DNA of 64,000 bases from Microbacterium trichothecenolyticum (lineage in GTDB: Bacteria > Actinomycetota > Actinomycetes > Actinomycetales > Microbacteriaceae), in contig NZ_JYJA01000038.1 in assembly GCF_000956465.1 (NCBI RefSeq), forward strand, positions 124,001 to 188,000, written 5' to 3'. The notes below the pieces were generated by a model. The model made no database searches and was not told the origin of the DNA. It saw only the letters and a program-made list of their open reading frames with translations. Positions 30,812-39,268 of the stretch are shown here, one piece after another. Within the stretch, counting starts at the first letter, position 1. Each line of letters begins with the position of its first letter. Position numbers and translations under genes: made by a program.

Positions 30812-30881
30812 ATCGCGTGATCTCGCCGAGGCGATGCGTTATACGCGCGCATAACGGGTGCGCTCGGTGAGATCACGCGAT
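30812..30881. repeat. Long intergenic palindrome (70 bp) after the amino-acid ABC operon
   Basis: Perfect 13-bp arms at 30812-30824 and 30869-30881 (ATCGCGTGATCTC and its complement), with nested pairs inside (CCGAG/CTCGG, GTTAT/ATAAC, a CGCGCG centre). It may end the minus-strand ABC transcript. Its size and build match the 28618 and 54489 elements, though the sequence differs. Confidence 0.7.
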
Positions 30882-30905
30882 ATGGACAACGCGGCCTGGC
30901 CTCAC

Positions 30906-31640
30906 TCAGGCGGTGAAGCGGGCGAGGAACTCCCGGGTGCGTGGTTCGCGCGGGGCCGCAAGGACGTCGGCGGGCGGCCCCTGTTCGACGATCGTGCCCG
31001 CGTCGAGGAACACCACGCGGTGGGCGACATCCCGCGCGAACGCCATCTCGTGCGTCGCCATGAGGATCGTGGCGCCGTCGGCGGCGAGCTGACGCACGAG
31101 CTCGAGGACCTCGCCGACGAGTTCGGGGTCGAGCGCCGAGGTGATCTCGTCGAGGAACAGCACCTCGGGGTCGGTCGCGATGGCCCGCACGATCGCGGCA
31201 CGCTGCTGCTGGCCGCCTGAGAGGCGGTCGGGGTGCTCGCGCGCCAGGTCGGCGAGCCCGATGCGGCCGAGCAGTTCGAGCGCACGAGCCTCGGCCTCAC
31301 GTCGGGGAGTGCGGTGCACGACGCGCGAGGCGAGCGTGACGTTGTCGAGCACCGTGAGGTGCGGGAAGAGGTTGTAGCTCTGGAAGACCGCGCCGAAGCG
31401 GGCGCGTACGCGGTTCGCATCGATGCGCGGATCGGAGATGTCCTCGTCGTCGAGGAAGATCTGCCCGTCGTCGATGGGCTCGAGGAGGTTCAGGCATCGC
31501 AGCAGCGTCGACTTTCCCGATCCGCTCGCCCCGATCAGCGCGACCACTTCGTGCGTGGCCAGGTCGATGTCGACGCCGCGGAGCACTTCGCGCTCGCCGA
31601 AGGACTTGTGGATGCCGGTCGCCCGCAGCAGGGCGGTCAC
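30906..31640 (-). CDS. Polar amino-acid ABC transporter ATP-binding protein
   Basis: 244 residues with every ABC motif intact: Walker A GASGSGKST, Q-loop VFQSYNLFP, signature LSGGQQQR, Walker B VLFLDEITSALDP and the switch histidine in MATHEMAFA. Sequence is of the GlnQ/HisP group. It starts with GTG at 31640, overlapping the permease stop, and is the last gene of an SBP-permease-ATPase operon. Confidence 0.95.
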   Translation of the reverse strand: MTALLRATGIHKSFGEREVLRGVDIDLATHEVVALIGASGSGKSTLLRCLNLLEPIDDGQIFLDDEDISDPRIDANRVRARFGAVFQSYNLFPHLTVLDNVTLASRVVHRTPRREAEARALELLGRIGLADLAREHPDRLSGGQQQRAAIVRAIATDPEVLFLDEITSALDPELVGEVLELVRQLAADGATILMATHEMAFARDVAHRVVFLDAGTIVEQGPPADVLAAPREPRTREFLARFTA

Positions 31641-32482
31641 AGGATCGCCCCCGCCTGCTCGCGCTCGCGCAGTCGCGCGGTGTACCAGTCGGTGAGCCGG
31701 ATGGTGGGGATCGCGAGCAGGATGAACAGCACCCCGGCCACGACGTACGGCGTGAAGTTGTAGGTGAGCGAGGCGACGGATCTCGCCGCGGCGATGGCGT
31801 CGACCGCGCCGAGGATGGAGATCAGCCCGACGTCCTTCTGCATGGAGATGAAGTCGTTCATGAGGGGCGGCGTGATCTTGCGGAAGGCCTGGGGCAGCAC
31901 GACGCGGCGCAGCGACTGCACGTAGCCGAGGCCGAGCGCCCGCGCCGCAAGGCGCTGCGACGGGTGGACGGCTTCGATGCCGGCGCGGATCACCTCGGCG
32001 ACATACGCGGAGTACGTGAGCGTCACCGCGATCACCCCGAGCAGTACGACCGGCATGCGCGTGTTCGTGATGGTCGGCAGACCGAAGCCGATGAGGTAGA
32101 GCACGATGATGAAGGGCAGGCCGCGGAAGAGGTCGGTGTAGCCGGCCGCGACCACGCGCGCCGGGAAGAAGACCGGTCCGCGGAGGGTGCGCAGCACGGC
32201 GATCACGAGTGCCACGACGGCGACGGTCACGACGGAGTAGGCGAGGACCTGCAGGTTGATCAGGAAGCCGTCCCACACCTTCGGCAGCGCCTGGATCGCG
32301 ACGTCGAGGTTGAAGAACGACTGCTGGACCTTCGACCAGCCCTCGGTGTTGATGACCGTCGCCCAGACGATCACCGCGAACGCGATCGACGACGCGATCG
32401 CGATGAGCACCGACCGCCGCGAGCGGCGGTGCCGGTAGGCGCGACGGTCGAGCTCGAGCGCGCTGGGCTGGTGCGGGGTCAC
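31637..32482 (-). CDS. Polar amino-acid ABC transporter permease
   Basis: 281 residues of the HisM/GlnP family with about five membrane helices. The typical LRTLRGPVFFPARVVAAGYTDLFRG region and the EAA-like AVHPSQRLAARALGLGYVQS loop are present. Starts at GTG 32482 and overlaps the ATPase gene. It lies 22 bases downstream of the binding-protein gene, so all three are one operon. The amino-acid specificity is unknown. Confidence 0.93.
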   Translation of the reverse strand: MTPHQPSALELDRRAYRHRRSRRSVLIAIASSIAFAVIVWATVINTEGWSKVQQSFFNLDVAIQALPKVWDGFLINLQVLAYSVVTVAVVALVIAVLRTLRGPVFFPARVVAAGYTDLFRGLPFIIVLYLIGFGLPTITNTRMPVVLLGVIAVTLTYSAYVAEVIRAGIEAVHPSQRLAARALGLGYVQSLRRVVLPQAFRKITPPLMNDFISMQKDVGLISILGAVDAIAAARSVASLTYNFTPYVVAGVLFILLAIPTIRLTDWYTARLREREQAGAIL

Positions 32483-32504
32483 CGAACGAACGTAGCGGAC
32501 GCGG

Positions 32505-33356
32505 TCACTGCAGCTGAGGCACGCCTTCGCTGAGGACGGCGAGCCACTTCTCCTCGAGGGCGTCGAGGGTTCCGTTCTCGCGAAGCGTGTCGACGGCCGC
32601 GGTGACGTCCGCGGTGAGCGGGGAGTCCTTCGCCAGGAGCAGGCCCCACTGGTCGGGTACCCCCGCTGCCGGGAGCTCGCCCACGGTGAAGGAGTCGTCG
32701 ATGTAGAAGTTCACCGCGGTGTAGGCGGTCGGGGTGTCGAGCACGAGGGCGTCGATCTGTCCCGCCTTGAGCGCGGCGACCGCGTCTTCGTTGGAGCTGT
32801 AGAGCTGCGGCGTGGTGGTGGGCGCGATGGCCTGTTCGATCGTCGTGGCGCTGGTGGATCCCGACATCGCGCCGAGCACGAGGCTCTTGAGGCCCGCGAT
32901 GTCGGTCACGCCCTCGGCGGCGCCGCCCTTCAACGCGACCACCGACTGGCTGGCCTCGTAGTAGGGCGACGAGAAGTCGACGGCCTGCTTGCGCTCGTCG
33001 GTGATCGTGTACTGCTGGATGTTGAAGTCGAAGCTCTTCGGCCCGGGCGCGATCGCCGACTCGAAGCTCGTCCGCACCCATTCGACGTCTTCGGGGGCGA
33101 ACCCCAGCTCCTCGGCGACGGCGTAGGCGACCGCTGCCTCGAACCCCTCACCCGACGCGGGGTCGTCGTCGATCACGTACGGCTCGTACGCCGTCTCGCC
33201 GGTCGCGATGGTGAGCTTGCCGGGCGTGAGGTAGCCCGCGTCGGCGGCCGACTCGCTGCTGGCCGGCGCGGAACCGGAGGCGCAGCCGGTCAGGGCGAGG
33301 GCCGCGACGGCGATGCCGGCGGCGGCGATGCGGACGAGACGGATGCGGCGCGACAT
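32505..33356 (-). CDS. Amino-acid ABC transporter substrate-binding lipoprotein
   Basis: 283 residues of the SBP_bac_3 family. The lipoprotein signal is MSRRIRLVRIAAAGIAVAAL with the lipobox in LTGCASG. The mature protein keeps SBP_bac_3 blocks such as GFEAAVAYAVAEELG, FDFNIQQYTITDERK and VDFSSPYYEA. I chose ATG 33356 because GGAGG precedes it and the signal peptide starts there; an in-frame upstream ATG would add 20 hydrophilic residues. The ligand is not predictable. Confidence 0.93.
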   Translation of the reverse strand: MSRRIRLVRIAAAGIAVAALALTGCASGSAPASSESAADAGYLTPGKLTIATGETAYEPYVIDDDPASGEGFEAAVAYAVAEELGFAPEDVEWVRTSFESAIAPGPKSFDFNIQQYTITDERKQAVDFSSPYYEASQSVVALKGGAAEGVTDIAGLKSLVLGAMSGSTSATTIEQAIAPTTTPQLYSSNEDAVAALKAGQIDALVLDTPTAYTAVNFYIDDSFTVGELPAAGVPDQWGLLLAKDSPLTADVTAAVDTLRENGTLDALEEKWLAVLSEGVPQLQ

Positions 33357-33459
33357 GGGTGCCTCCAGGAGTCGAGTGTCCGCGCGTGCGTGCTGTCGCT
33401 GCGCGGATCCCTCCATCTTGGCGACGGGCCGGGCGGAACGGCGCGCGCGGGTCGGTTTG

Positions 33460-34533
33460 TTACACGTCCGATGCCGAGGGGGCGCCGGTGGCGAGCCGTC
33501 CCTCCGCGGCGGCCAGTGCGGCGCGGGCGCCGTCGGTGGGCGCGATCGCGACGAGTCCGCGGTACAGCTTCACGAGCGCCTCGACGTCGAGGGAGCCGGT
33601 GCGGGCGCGGTCGCAGTGCACGGCCTGGATCGCAGCCTCGAGCTGGAAGCGCCCCAGCGGTCGCCCCAGCGACGAGGCGCGACGCAGCAGAGCGGCGCCC
33701 TCCGCGATGAGCGCGCGATCCCACTCGGCTGGGTCCTGCTCGTCGAGCGGCGGCCACGGAACGTCTGCGCGGGCGGGCGCACGCGACTGCGCGTAGGTCA
33801 GCAGCGCGGCGAGGCCCCACGCCTCCGGCTCGTCGTCGAGGAGGGTCGCGGTGAGCACCGCGAGCCATCGCGCCTCATCGGCGAGCGACTCGCGCGGCTC
33901 ATCGCCCTGGTCGAGCCAGCCGATCGCGTACGCGCCGTAGATCGCCTCGAGCACGGCCAGCAGCCGGGAGGGGATATCGGCGCGGGTGGGGATGCGCAAC
34001 GGGATGCCGGCGTCCCGGATCCGCCGCTTCACGCGTACGAGCCGCTGGGCCATCGCGGACGGCTCGACCGCGAACGCACGGGCGATCTCGGCCGCTTCGA
34101 ACCCGAGCACCGTCTGCAGCATGAGCGGCGTGCGCACGGCGGGGTCGACCGCCGGGTGCGCGCACGCGAAGAGCAGTTCGAGTCTGCGGTCCGGGATCGC
34201 CTCGCCGCGCTCGAGGGCGCTGAGCGCGTCGACCTCGAGCTCGTCGGCGCGTGCCGCGATGATCCCCTCGTCGAGCGGCACACCCGTACGGCGGGCCGCC
34301 GACGAGAGGGCGTCGCGCAGTCGGTTGCGGGCCACGGTGACCAGCCACCCTTCGGGATTCGCGGGGATGCCGGCGTCCGGCCACGTGCGCAGCGCCCGCT
34401 CGAACGCGTCGGCGAGGGCGTCTTCGGCGAGCGAGACGTCGTGCGTGGCAGCGGCGACCACGGCCAGGATGCGGCCGTACGACTCCCGCGCGGTGCGCTC
34501 CGCGACCGCGAGGGAGTCGGATGCGGCCGGCAT
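33460..34533 (-). CDS. ECF42-like RNA polymerase sigma factor
   Basis: 357 residues: sigma-2 (about 10-80, LAEDALADAFERALRTWP), sigma-4 (about 115-175, GFEAAEIARAFAVEPSAMAQ) and a C-terminal alpha-helical TPR-like region (about 185-357) as in the ECF42 group. It overlaps by one base the upstream gene for a DGPF-domain protein, the hallmark partner of this group. No anti-sigma factor is present; in ECF42 the C-terminal extension takes the regulatory part. Targets are probably the adjacent DGPF gene. Confidence 0.88.
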   Translation of the reverse strand: MPAASDSLAVAERTARESYGRILAVVAAATHDVSLAEDALADAFERALRTWPDAGIPANPEGWLVTVARNRLRDALSSAARRTGVPLDEGIIAARADELEVDALSALERGEAIPDRRLELLFACAHPAVDPAVRTPLMLQTVLGFEAAEIARAFAVEPSAMAQRLVRVKRRIRDAGIPLRIPTRADIPSRLLAVLEAIYGAYAIGWLDQGDEPRESLADEARWLAVLTATLLDDEPEAWGLAALLTYAQSRAPARADVPWPPLDEQDPAEWDRALIAEGAALLRRASSLGRPLGRFQLEAAIQAVHCDRARTGSLDVEALVKLYRGLVAIAPTDGARAALAAAEGRLATGAPSASDV

Positions 34534-34913
34534 CAGCTCGCGAACGGGGTCCAGGCGCCGTTCTCGAAGCGGGTCGCGCTGGGCCGCACCTCGACGGTGC
34601 CCCAGCTGATCGACGGGGCCTTGCCGGCCCAGCCGATGGCGGCGTCGAGGTCGGCGACATCGACCACGAACGTGCCGCCGAGCTGCTCCCTGGTGTCGGC
34701 GAACGGTCCGTCCTGCACGCGCAGCGTGCCGTCGGGCGCGGTGACCGAGGTGGTCACGGCCGAAGGCTGCAGCACCTCGGCCGACACGAGCACGCCGGCC
34801 GCGTCGAGCGCCTTGGCGTACTCGTCGAACTCGCGCATGCCCTCGCCCCAGGCGTCGTCGCCCATGTCTTCGGGGGTCATCTCGGGGTAGTGGAGGAGGA
34901 GTGCGTATCGCAT
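34533..34913 (-). CDS. YciI-related DGPF-domain protein
   Basis: 126 residues of the YCII superfamily. The name-giving motif is VQDGPFADTREQLGGTFVVD. The N-terminus MRYALLLHYPE is also typical. A clear AGAAAGGA ribosome-binding site precedes the ATG. Co-translated with the sigma factor downstream of it. Biochemical function is unknown for the family; role in stress or antibiotic response is inference. Confidence 0.9.
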   Translation of the reverse strand: MRYALLLHYPEMTPEDMGDDAWGEGMREFDEYAKALDAAGVLVSAEVLQPSAVTTSVTAPDGTLRVQDGPFADTREQLGGTFVVDVADLDAAIGWAGKAPSISWGTVEVRPSATRFENGAWTPFAS

Positions 34914-34960
34914 GGCGTCGTCCTTTCTGGAGGGGTATCGACACCCTCATGACGATCGGC

Positions 34961-34985
34961 GCCCGCCCGGATCGACAGGGCGGGC
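34961..34985 (-). terminator. Terminator of the membrane-protein gene at 34990
   Basis: A perfect 8-bp stem GCCCGCCC/GGGCGGGC with a nine-base loop, four bases after the minus-strand stop. Confidence 0.6.
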
Positions 34986-34989
34986 CGAA

Positions 34990-35553
34990 TCAGCCCTTGC
35001 CGAGTTCGTCGAGCATGCGTCGCTGCTCGTCGGTGAGCCCGTCGTTCAGTTCGCGCCGGGCGGCGGATGCCTCGGGGCAGGGGATCGGCGGGGCCGCAGC
35101 ATCCGTTCCCGCAGCCTTCGAACCGGTCGCCTTGTCGAGGAGCGTGCCCGCGTGGGTCTCGACCTTGTCGTCGATCGCGCCATAGATTGCCCAGCCGATG
35201 AGGAGGATCACCGGCGGGATGACCCAGCCCCAGAACGCGCCGAAGATGCCGCCGCCGATGGAGACTCCCGTGAAGACCACCGTGACGATCCAGACGAGGA
35301 ACGCGACGGCGAAGGCCAGCAGGAACTCGACGAGCTTCTCGCCGGCCTTGGTGCGCTGGTTCGCGGACTTCGCCGCCATCGAGCGGAACCACTTCTCGAC
35401 GAGCGGCTTGATCCAGATGACGAGCGCCGTCAGCACGATGCCTGCCCAGAGCGCGGCCCAGCCGACGCGGGCGGGCGTGAGCCAGCCGACGACCAGCAGG
35501 ACGACGATGTTGAACACCAGCGGCGACGCGAACCGCACGACCCACTTCTTCAT
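34990..35553 (-). CDS. Conserved membrane protein of unknown function
   Basis: 187 residues with four predicted membrane helices (about residues 9-25, 31-48, 75-97 and 102-127) and a C-terminal charged tail ending in a short helix, GLTDEQRRMLDELG. Between helices 2 and 3 a basic amphipathic stretch (WIKPLVEKWFRSM) lies in the cytoplasm. I do not recognise a family. It stands as a single gene with its own terminator. Confidence 0.75.
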   Translation of the reverse strand: MKKWVVRFASPLVFNIVVLLVVGWLTPARVGWAALWAGIVLTALVIWIKPLVEKWFRSMAAKSANQRTKAGEKLVEFLLAFAVAFLVWIVTVVFTGVSIGGGIFGAFWGWVIPPVILLIGWAIYGAIDDKVETHAGTLLDKATGSKAAGTDAAAPPIPCPEASAARRELNDGLTDEQRRMLDELGKG

Positions 35554-35608
35554 GACATCACTGTGCCACGTCGGGTCGGGCCTGTGGAACGACTCCGCGC
35601 GCGAGGGC

Positions 35609-36406
35609 TCAGGCGATCGAGACCAGCTGGGTGACGTCGTCGTCCGGCAGTGCGTCGGCCGTCGCGGTCACCGTCAGCTCGACCAGGTCGGCGCGCCCCG
35701 AGAACACGTTGAGAAACGCCGTATCGGCGGCATCGCGGCCGGTCGCGATGCGCACGAGGCTCGAGCGCGGCGCGAGCGTCGTCGCGTCGATCGCCCGCCA
35801 TGCGCCGTCGATCCACGCCTCGGCGACGGCGTGGAAGTCCATGGGGCTCAGCCCCGGTGCGTACACGGCGACCGTACGCGCCGGGATGCCGAGTCCCCTC
35901 AGCAGCGCGACGCACAGGTGCGCGTAGTCGCGGCACACGCCCCGCCGGGCGAGCAGCGTGCGCGCGGCGCCGTCGGTGGGCAGCGAGGATCCCGGGAGGT
36001 ACGACAGACGTGTGCCGACCCACGACGAGACGGCGGCGAGGAGCTCGGTGGCGCCCTCGATGCCGCGGAATTCGGCGGTCGCCGTGGGTGCGAGCGCGTC
36101 GGACTCGGCGTACCGGCTCGGCCGCCTATAGACGAACCGCTCGACATCGTCGTCGCCACCCACGCGATCGCCGGCGTGAAGGGTGGCGCTGTACTCGATC
36201 GCGAACGCCCCCACCGGCGCCATGACCCGGTGCAGGCGCGTGCCGTGGGCATCGTGAAGCTCGTCGATCTCGACGGGCCTGCCGTCCACGTTCGCGGCGA
36301 GGTGCTCGGAGTCGGGGGAGTAGTGAGTCGAGGCCGTGATCGCGAAGACCAGTTCGGCCGGTTCGGTGACGTTCAGGGCGATGCGGCTGGAGACGTCTCG
36401 CTTCAT
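35609..36406 (-). CDS. Transglutaminase-like family protein
   Basis: 265 residues. The N-terminal third is a beta domain (SRIALNVTEPAELVFAITAS); the papain-like core follows with the catalytic Cys in RRGVCRDYAHL, His in MDFHAVAEAWID and Asp in AIDATTLAP. All three are in the standard order, so it could be an active protease or amidase or transglutaminase. No signal peptide, so it is cytosolic. No operon partner: it converges on the hpa operon end and is 55 bases from the upstream membrane protein. Confidence 0.88.
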   Translation of the reverse strand: MKRDVSSRIALNVTEPAELVFAITASTHYSPDSEHLAANVDGRPVEIDELHDAHGTRLHRVMAPVGAFAIEYSATLHAGDRVGGDDDVERFVYRRPSRYAESDALAPTATAEFRGIEGATELLAAVSSWVGTRLSYLPGSSLPTDGAARTLLARRGVCRDYAHLCVALLRGLGIPARTVAVYAPGLSPMDFHAVAEAWIDGAWRAIDATTLAPRSSLVRIATGRDAADTAFLNVFSGRADLVELTVTATADALPDDDVTQLVSIA

Positions 36407-36424
36407 TGCCCCAGCGTGACACGT

Positions 36425-36474
36425 CCGGACCGCCTCCCGGGCGGCCTTGACACGCTGCGCCTGCAGCGGTCCGG
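36425..36474 (-). terminator. Terminator of the hpa operon
   Basis: CCGGACCGC (36425-36433) and GCGGTCCGG (36466-36474) pair perfectly; the right arm abuts the stop codon of the aldolase gene. The 32-base loop contains further short pairings. Confidence 0.5.
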
Positions 36475-37281
36475 CTAGTACGAGGCGCGTTCCCCGGGTG
36501 AGCCAGGGGCGGGGGCGAAGCGGGCCGCAAGGGCTTCGGAGCCGCGGGCGAGGAGTGCGACGTCGGCGCCCACGAGGACGAACGACGCGCCTGCTTCGAG
36601 GTAGGCGTCGGCGGTGGCGGGGTCGAACGCGTTGACGCCGGCGGGCTTGCCGGCCGCGCGGACGGCGTCGAAGGTGCGGTGGGCGGCGGCGACGACGTCG
36701 GGGTGCGTCTGCCGGCCGAGCACGCCCATCGATGCGGCGAGGTCGCTCGGGCCGACGAACACGCCGTCCACGCCATCGACCGCGGCGATCTCGGCGGCCG
36801 CCTCGACGCCGGCCGCCGTCTCGATCTGGACGAACAGGGAGACGTGCTCGTCGGCGTCTTGGAGGTACCCGTCGACACGGTTCCAGCGCGCCGAGCGCGC
36901 GAGCGCGGAGCCCACCCCGCGGGTGCCCCGCGGGGGATAGCGCACGGCGGCGACGGCGGCTTCAGCATCCGCCCTCGAGGACACCATGGGCACGAGCAGG
37001 TTCTGGGCTCCGAGATCGAGCACCTGCTTGATCGTGACGACGTCGCCGATCGGCACGCGCACGACCGGGGTGATCGGGTAGGCGGCGACGGCCTGCAGCT
37101 GGGCCAGCACCGACTCGAGGCCGTTGGGGGAGTGCTCCATGTCGATCAGCAGCCAGTCCAGGCCCGAGCCGGCGCAGATCTCGGCCACGAGCGGCGAGCC
37201 CGTGCACACCCACATGCCCGCGAGCGGGCGGTCGGCGTTCGCGAGGGCGTCGCGGAAGGTCGGGCTCAGACGAAGCGGCAT
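36475..37281 (-). CDS. hpaI: HpaI/HpcH aldolase (4-hydroxy-2-oxoheptanedioate aldolase)
   Basis: Last step of homoprotocatechuate catabolism: cleaves 4-hydroxy-2-oxoheptanedioate to pyruvate and succinic semialdehyde. 268 residues, class II metal aldolase barrel. Conserved motifs are WLLIDMEHSPN (Asp/Glu/His), PVVRVPIG, LVPMVSSRADAEAAV, RYPPRGTRGVG, the metal Glu in FVQIETAAG and FVGPSDLAAS with the metal Asp. The start is ATG 37281, 15 bases inside the end of hpaH. The succinic semialdehyde formed could feed the gabD product at 59.7 kb. Confidence 0.92.
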   Translation of the reverse strand: MPLRLSPTFRDALANADRPLAGMWVCTGSPLVAEICAGSGLDWLLIDMEHSPNGLESVLAQLQAVAAYPITPVVRVPIGDVVTIKQVLDLGAQNLLVPMVSSRADAEAAVAAVRYPPRGTRGVGSALARSARWNRVDGYLQDADEHVSLFVQIETAAGVEAAAEIAAVDGVDGVFVGPSDLAASMGVLGRQTHPDVVAAAHRTFDAVRAAGKPAGVNAFDPATADAYLEAGASFVLVGADVALLARGSEALAARFAPAPGSPGERASY

Positions 37282-38051
37282 TCGATCACTCCCATGGGTC
37301 CGTAGTCGCACCTGACGGTATCGTCCCGCGACACCCACATGGGGCGGGTGAACGAGCCGGCCAGGATGATCTCGCCCGCCTCGAGCCGCGCGCCGTGCTG
37401 GTGGAACTTGTTCGCGAGCCACGCGACGCCGGTCGCAGGGTGGCCGAGCACACCGGCGGCGACCCCCGTCTCCTCGATCTCGCCGTTGCGGCTGAGCACG
37501 CCGGGGACCCAGCGCAGATCGATCTCGTCGGGGCGCTTGCGGACATCGCCGAGCACCATCGCACCGTAGGCGGCGTTGTCGGAGATCGTGTCGACGATGG
37601 TGCGCCCTTCGAGCTCGATGTGCGAGTTCAGCACCTCGAGGGCGGGCACCGCGTAGTCGATCGCGGCCAGGGCGTCATCGAGGGTGCAGTCGGGACCCTC
37701 GAGCGGTTGCTTCAACACGAACGCGAGCTCGACCTCGATGCGCACGTTCGAGAACAGGTCGACGGGGATCTCGGCGCCCGAGCGGTACACGGTGTCGTCG
37801 AACATCACTCCGTAGTCGGGCTCGGTGATGCCGGTGGCCTGCTGCATCGCCTTCGACGTGAGCCCGATCTTGCGGCCGACGAGCGTGCGTCCGGCGGCGA
37901 TGCTCTGGTCGCGCCACACGCCCTGGATCGCGTACGAGTCCTCGACCGTCGCGTCGGGGTACCGCGCCGTGATGCGCGGGATCACCGAGTGCGTGCGGTC
38001 GGCCTCTGCCAGGTCGGCCGCGATCTGGGCGATGTCGTCGGGGTGCAGCAT
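37266..38051 (-). CDS. hpaH: 2-oxo-hept-4-ene-1,7-dioate hydratase
   Basis: Adds water to 2-oxo-hept-4-ene-1,7-dioate before the HpaI aldolase. 261 residues of the hydratase branch of the FAH superfamily. [24 protein letters not shown] is the family signature, and the metal acid residues are in [10 protein letters not shown]. It is ten bases downstream of hpaD and overlaps hpaI, so the three are in one operon. The start is the ATG at 38051 (MLHPDDIAQ). Confidence 0.93.
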   Translation of the reverse strand: MLHPDDIAQIAADLAEADRTHSVIPRITARYPDATVEDSYAIQGVWRDQSIAAGRTLVGRKIGLTSKAMQQATGITEPDYGVMFDDTVYRSGAEIPVDLFSNVRIEVELAFVLKQPLEGPDCTLDDALAAIDYAVPALEVLNSHIELEGRTIVDTISDNAAYGAMVLGDVRKRPDEIDLRWVPGVLSRNGEIEETGVAAGVLGHPATGVAWLANKFHQHGARLEAGEIILAGSFTRPMWVSRDDTVRCDYGPMGVIECRFV

Positions 38052-38061
38052 CCGTGTCCCC

Positions 38062-39222
38062 TTACAGCTGGTGGCCGAGCTTGTACTCGCCCTGCTTGTA
38101 CTCGGGCATCGAGTCCTCGCCGGGGCGCGTGTACGAGAAGCCGTCGGCGCCGATCGTGACCGCCATCTCGGAGCTGTCGGTGCGGGCGACGACAGGCTGC
38201 GGGTTGCCATCGAGGTCGAGCACGAGCGAGGCCTCGGTGTACCAGGACGGCACGACGGGGTTGCCCCACCAGTCGCGGCGCTGGTTGTCGTGCACGTCCC
38301 ACGTGACGACGGGGTTGTCGGGGTCGCCGGTGTAGTAGTCCTGCGTGTAGATCTCGACGCGGTGCCCGTCGGGGTCGCGCAGGTACAGGTAGAACGCGTT
38401 CGAGACGCCGTGGCGGCCGGGTCCGCGCTCGATCGCGTCGGAGCGGCGGAGCGCGCCGAGCTTGTCGCAGATCGCGAGGATGTTGTGCTTCTCGTGGGTG
38501 GCGAACGCGACGTGGTGCATGCGGGGTCCGTCGCCGCCGGTCATCGCGGTGTCGTGCACGGTGGGCTTGCGGCGCATCCACGCCGCGTAGACCGTGCCCT
38601 CCTCGTCCTGGATGTCCTCGGTGACGCGGAACCCCAGCGACTGCATGAAGTTGACGGCGCGGGGCACGTCGGGCGTGACCTGGTTGAAGTGGTCCAGGCG
38701 CACCAGCTCGCCCGGCGTGTGCAGGTCGTAGCGCCACGACAGGCGCTCGACGTGCTCGGTGGCGTGGAAGAACTCGTACGGGAAGCCGAGCGGATCGGTC
38801 ACGCGCACCGAGTCGCCGATGCCCTTGGTGAACCCGTCGTGGCGGCGCTCGATGCGGCAGCCCAGCTCCTCGTAGAAGGCGACGGCCTTGTCGAGGTCTT
38901 CCGGGGTGCGCACGCGGTACGAGAACGCGGCGACCGCGGCGACGGGGCCCTGACGGAGCACCAGGTTGTGGTGGATGAACTCCTCCGTCGAGCGGAGGTA
39001 GATCGTGTTCTCGTCCTCTTCCGTGACGTAGAGCCCGAGCACGTCGACGTAGAACTCGCGGGACGCGAGCAGGTCGGTGACCACGAGCTCCATGTACGCG
39101 CAGCGCAGGATGTCGGGTGCGGGCACGCTCGGCGTCGGGATCGGGTCGTCGGAGAGGATCGGCGCCTCCTGGCTCACGTAGAAGCCGGAGGAGGTGCGGG
39201 TCATCTGATCACGGTGGGTCAT
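38062..39222 (-). CDS. hpaD: 3,4-dihydroxyphenylacetate 2,3-dioxygenase (extradiol, VOC fold)
   Basis: Ring-cleaving enzyme of the homoprotocatechuate pathway. 386 residues of the type I extradiol (vicinal oxygen chelate) family, like the Brevibacterium and Arthrobacter HPCD enzymes rather than the E. coli HpaD fold. The two-His-one-carboxylate metal site is visible as His in RLDHFNQV, His in RMHHVAFA, and Glu in HRVEIYTQDYYTGD. C-terminal WWGNPVVPSWY closes the active site. The start is the ATG at 39222. Needs Fe(II) or Mn(II) and oxygen. Cytosolic. Confidence 0.95.
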   Translation of the reverse strand: MTHRDQMTRTSSGFYVSQEAPILSDDPIPTPSVPAPDILRCAYMELVVTDLLASREFYVDVLGLYVTEEDENTIYLRSTEEFIHHNLVLRQGPVAAVAAFSYRVRTPEDLDKAVAFYEELGCRIERRHDGFTKGIGDSVRVTDPLGFPYEFFHATEHVERLSWRYDLHTPGELVRLDHFNQVTPDVPRAVNFMQSLGFRVTEDIQDEEGTVYAAWMRRKPTVHDTAMTGGDGPRMHHVAFATHEKHNILAICDKLGALRRSDAIERGPGRHGVSNAFYLYLRDPDGHRVEIYTQDYYTGDPDNPVVTWDVHDNQRRDWWGNPVVPSWYTEASLVLDLDGNPQPVVARTDSSEMAVTIGADGFSYTRPGEDSMPEYKQGEYKLGHQL

Positions 39223-39268
39223 GTCGCGTCCTTGCGTGGGGTCGAAGGGGGATCGGATGCCTGCGGCC

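Noticed and set aside
33357..33459. Amino-acid-sensing leader peptide upstream of the amino-acid ABC operon
   Set aside because: The short in-frame stretch has mixed Arg and one His but no run of a single codon and no convincing attenuator hairpin.
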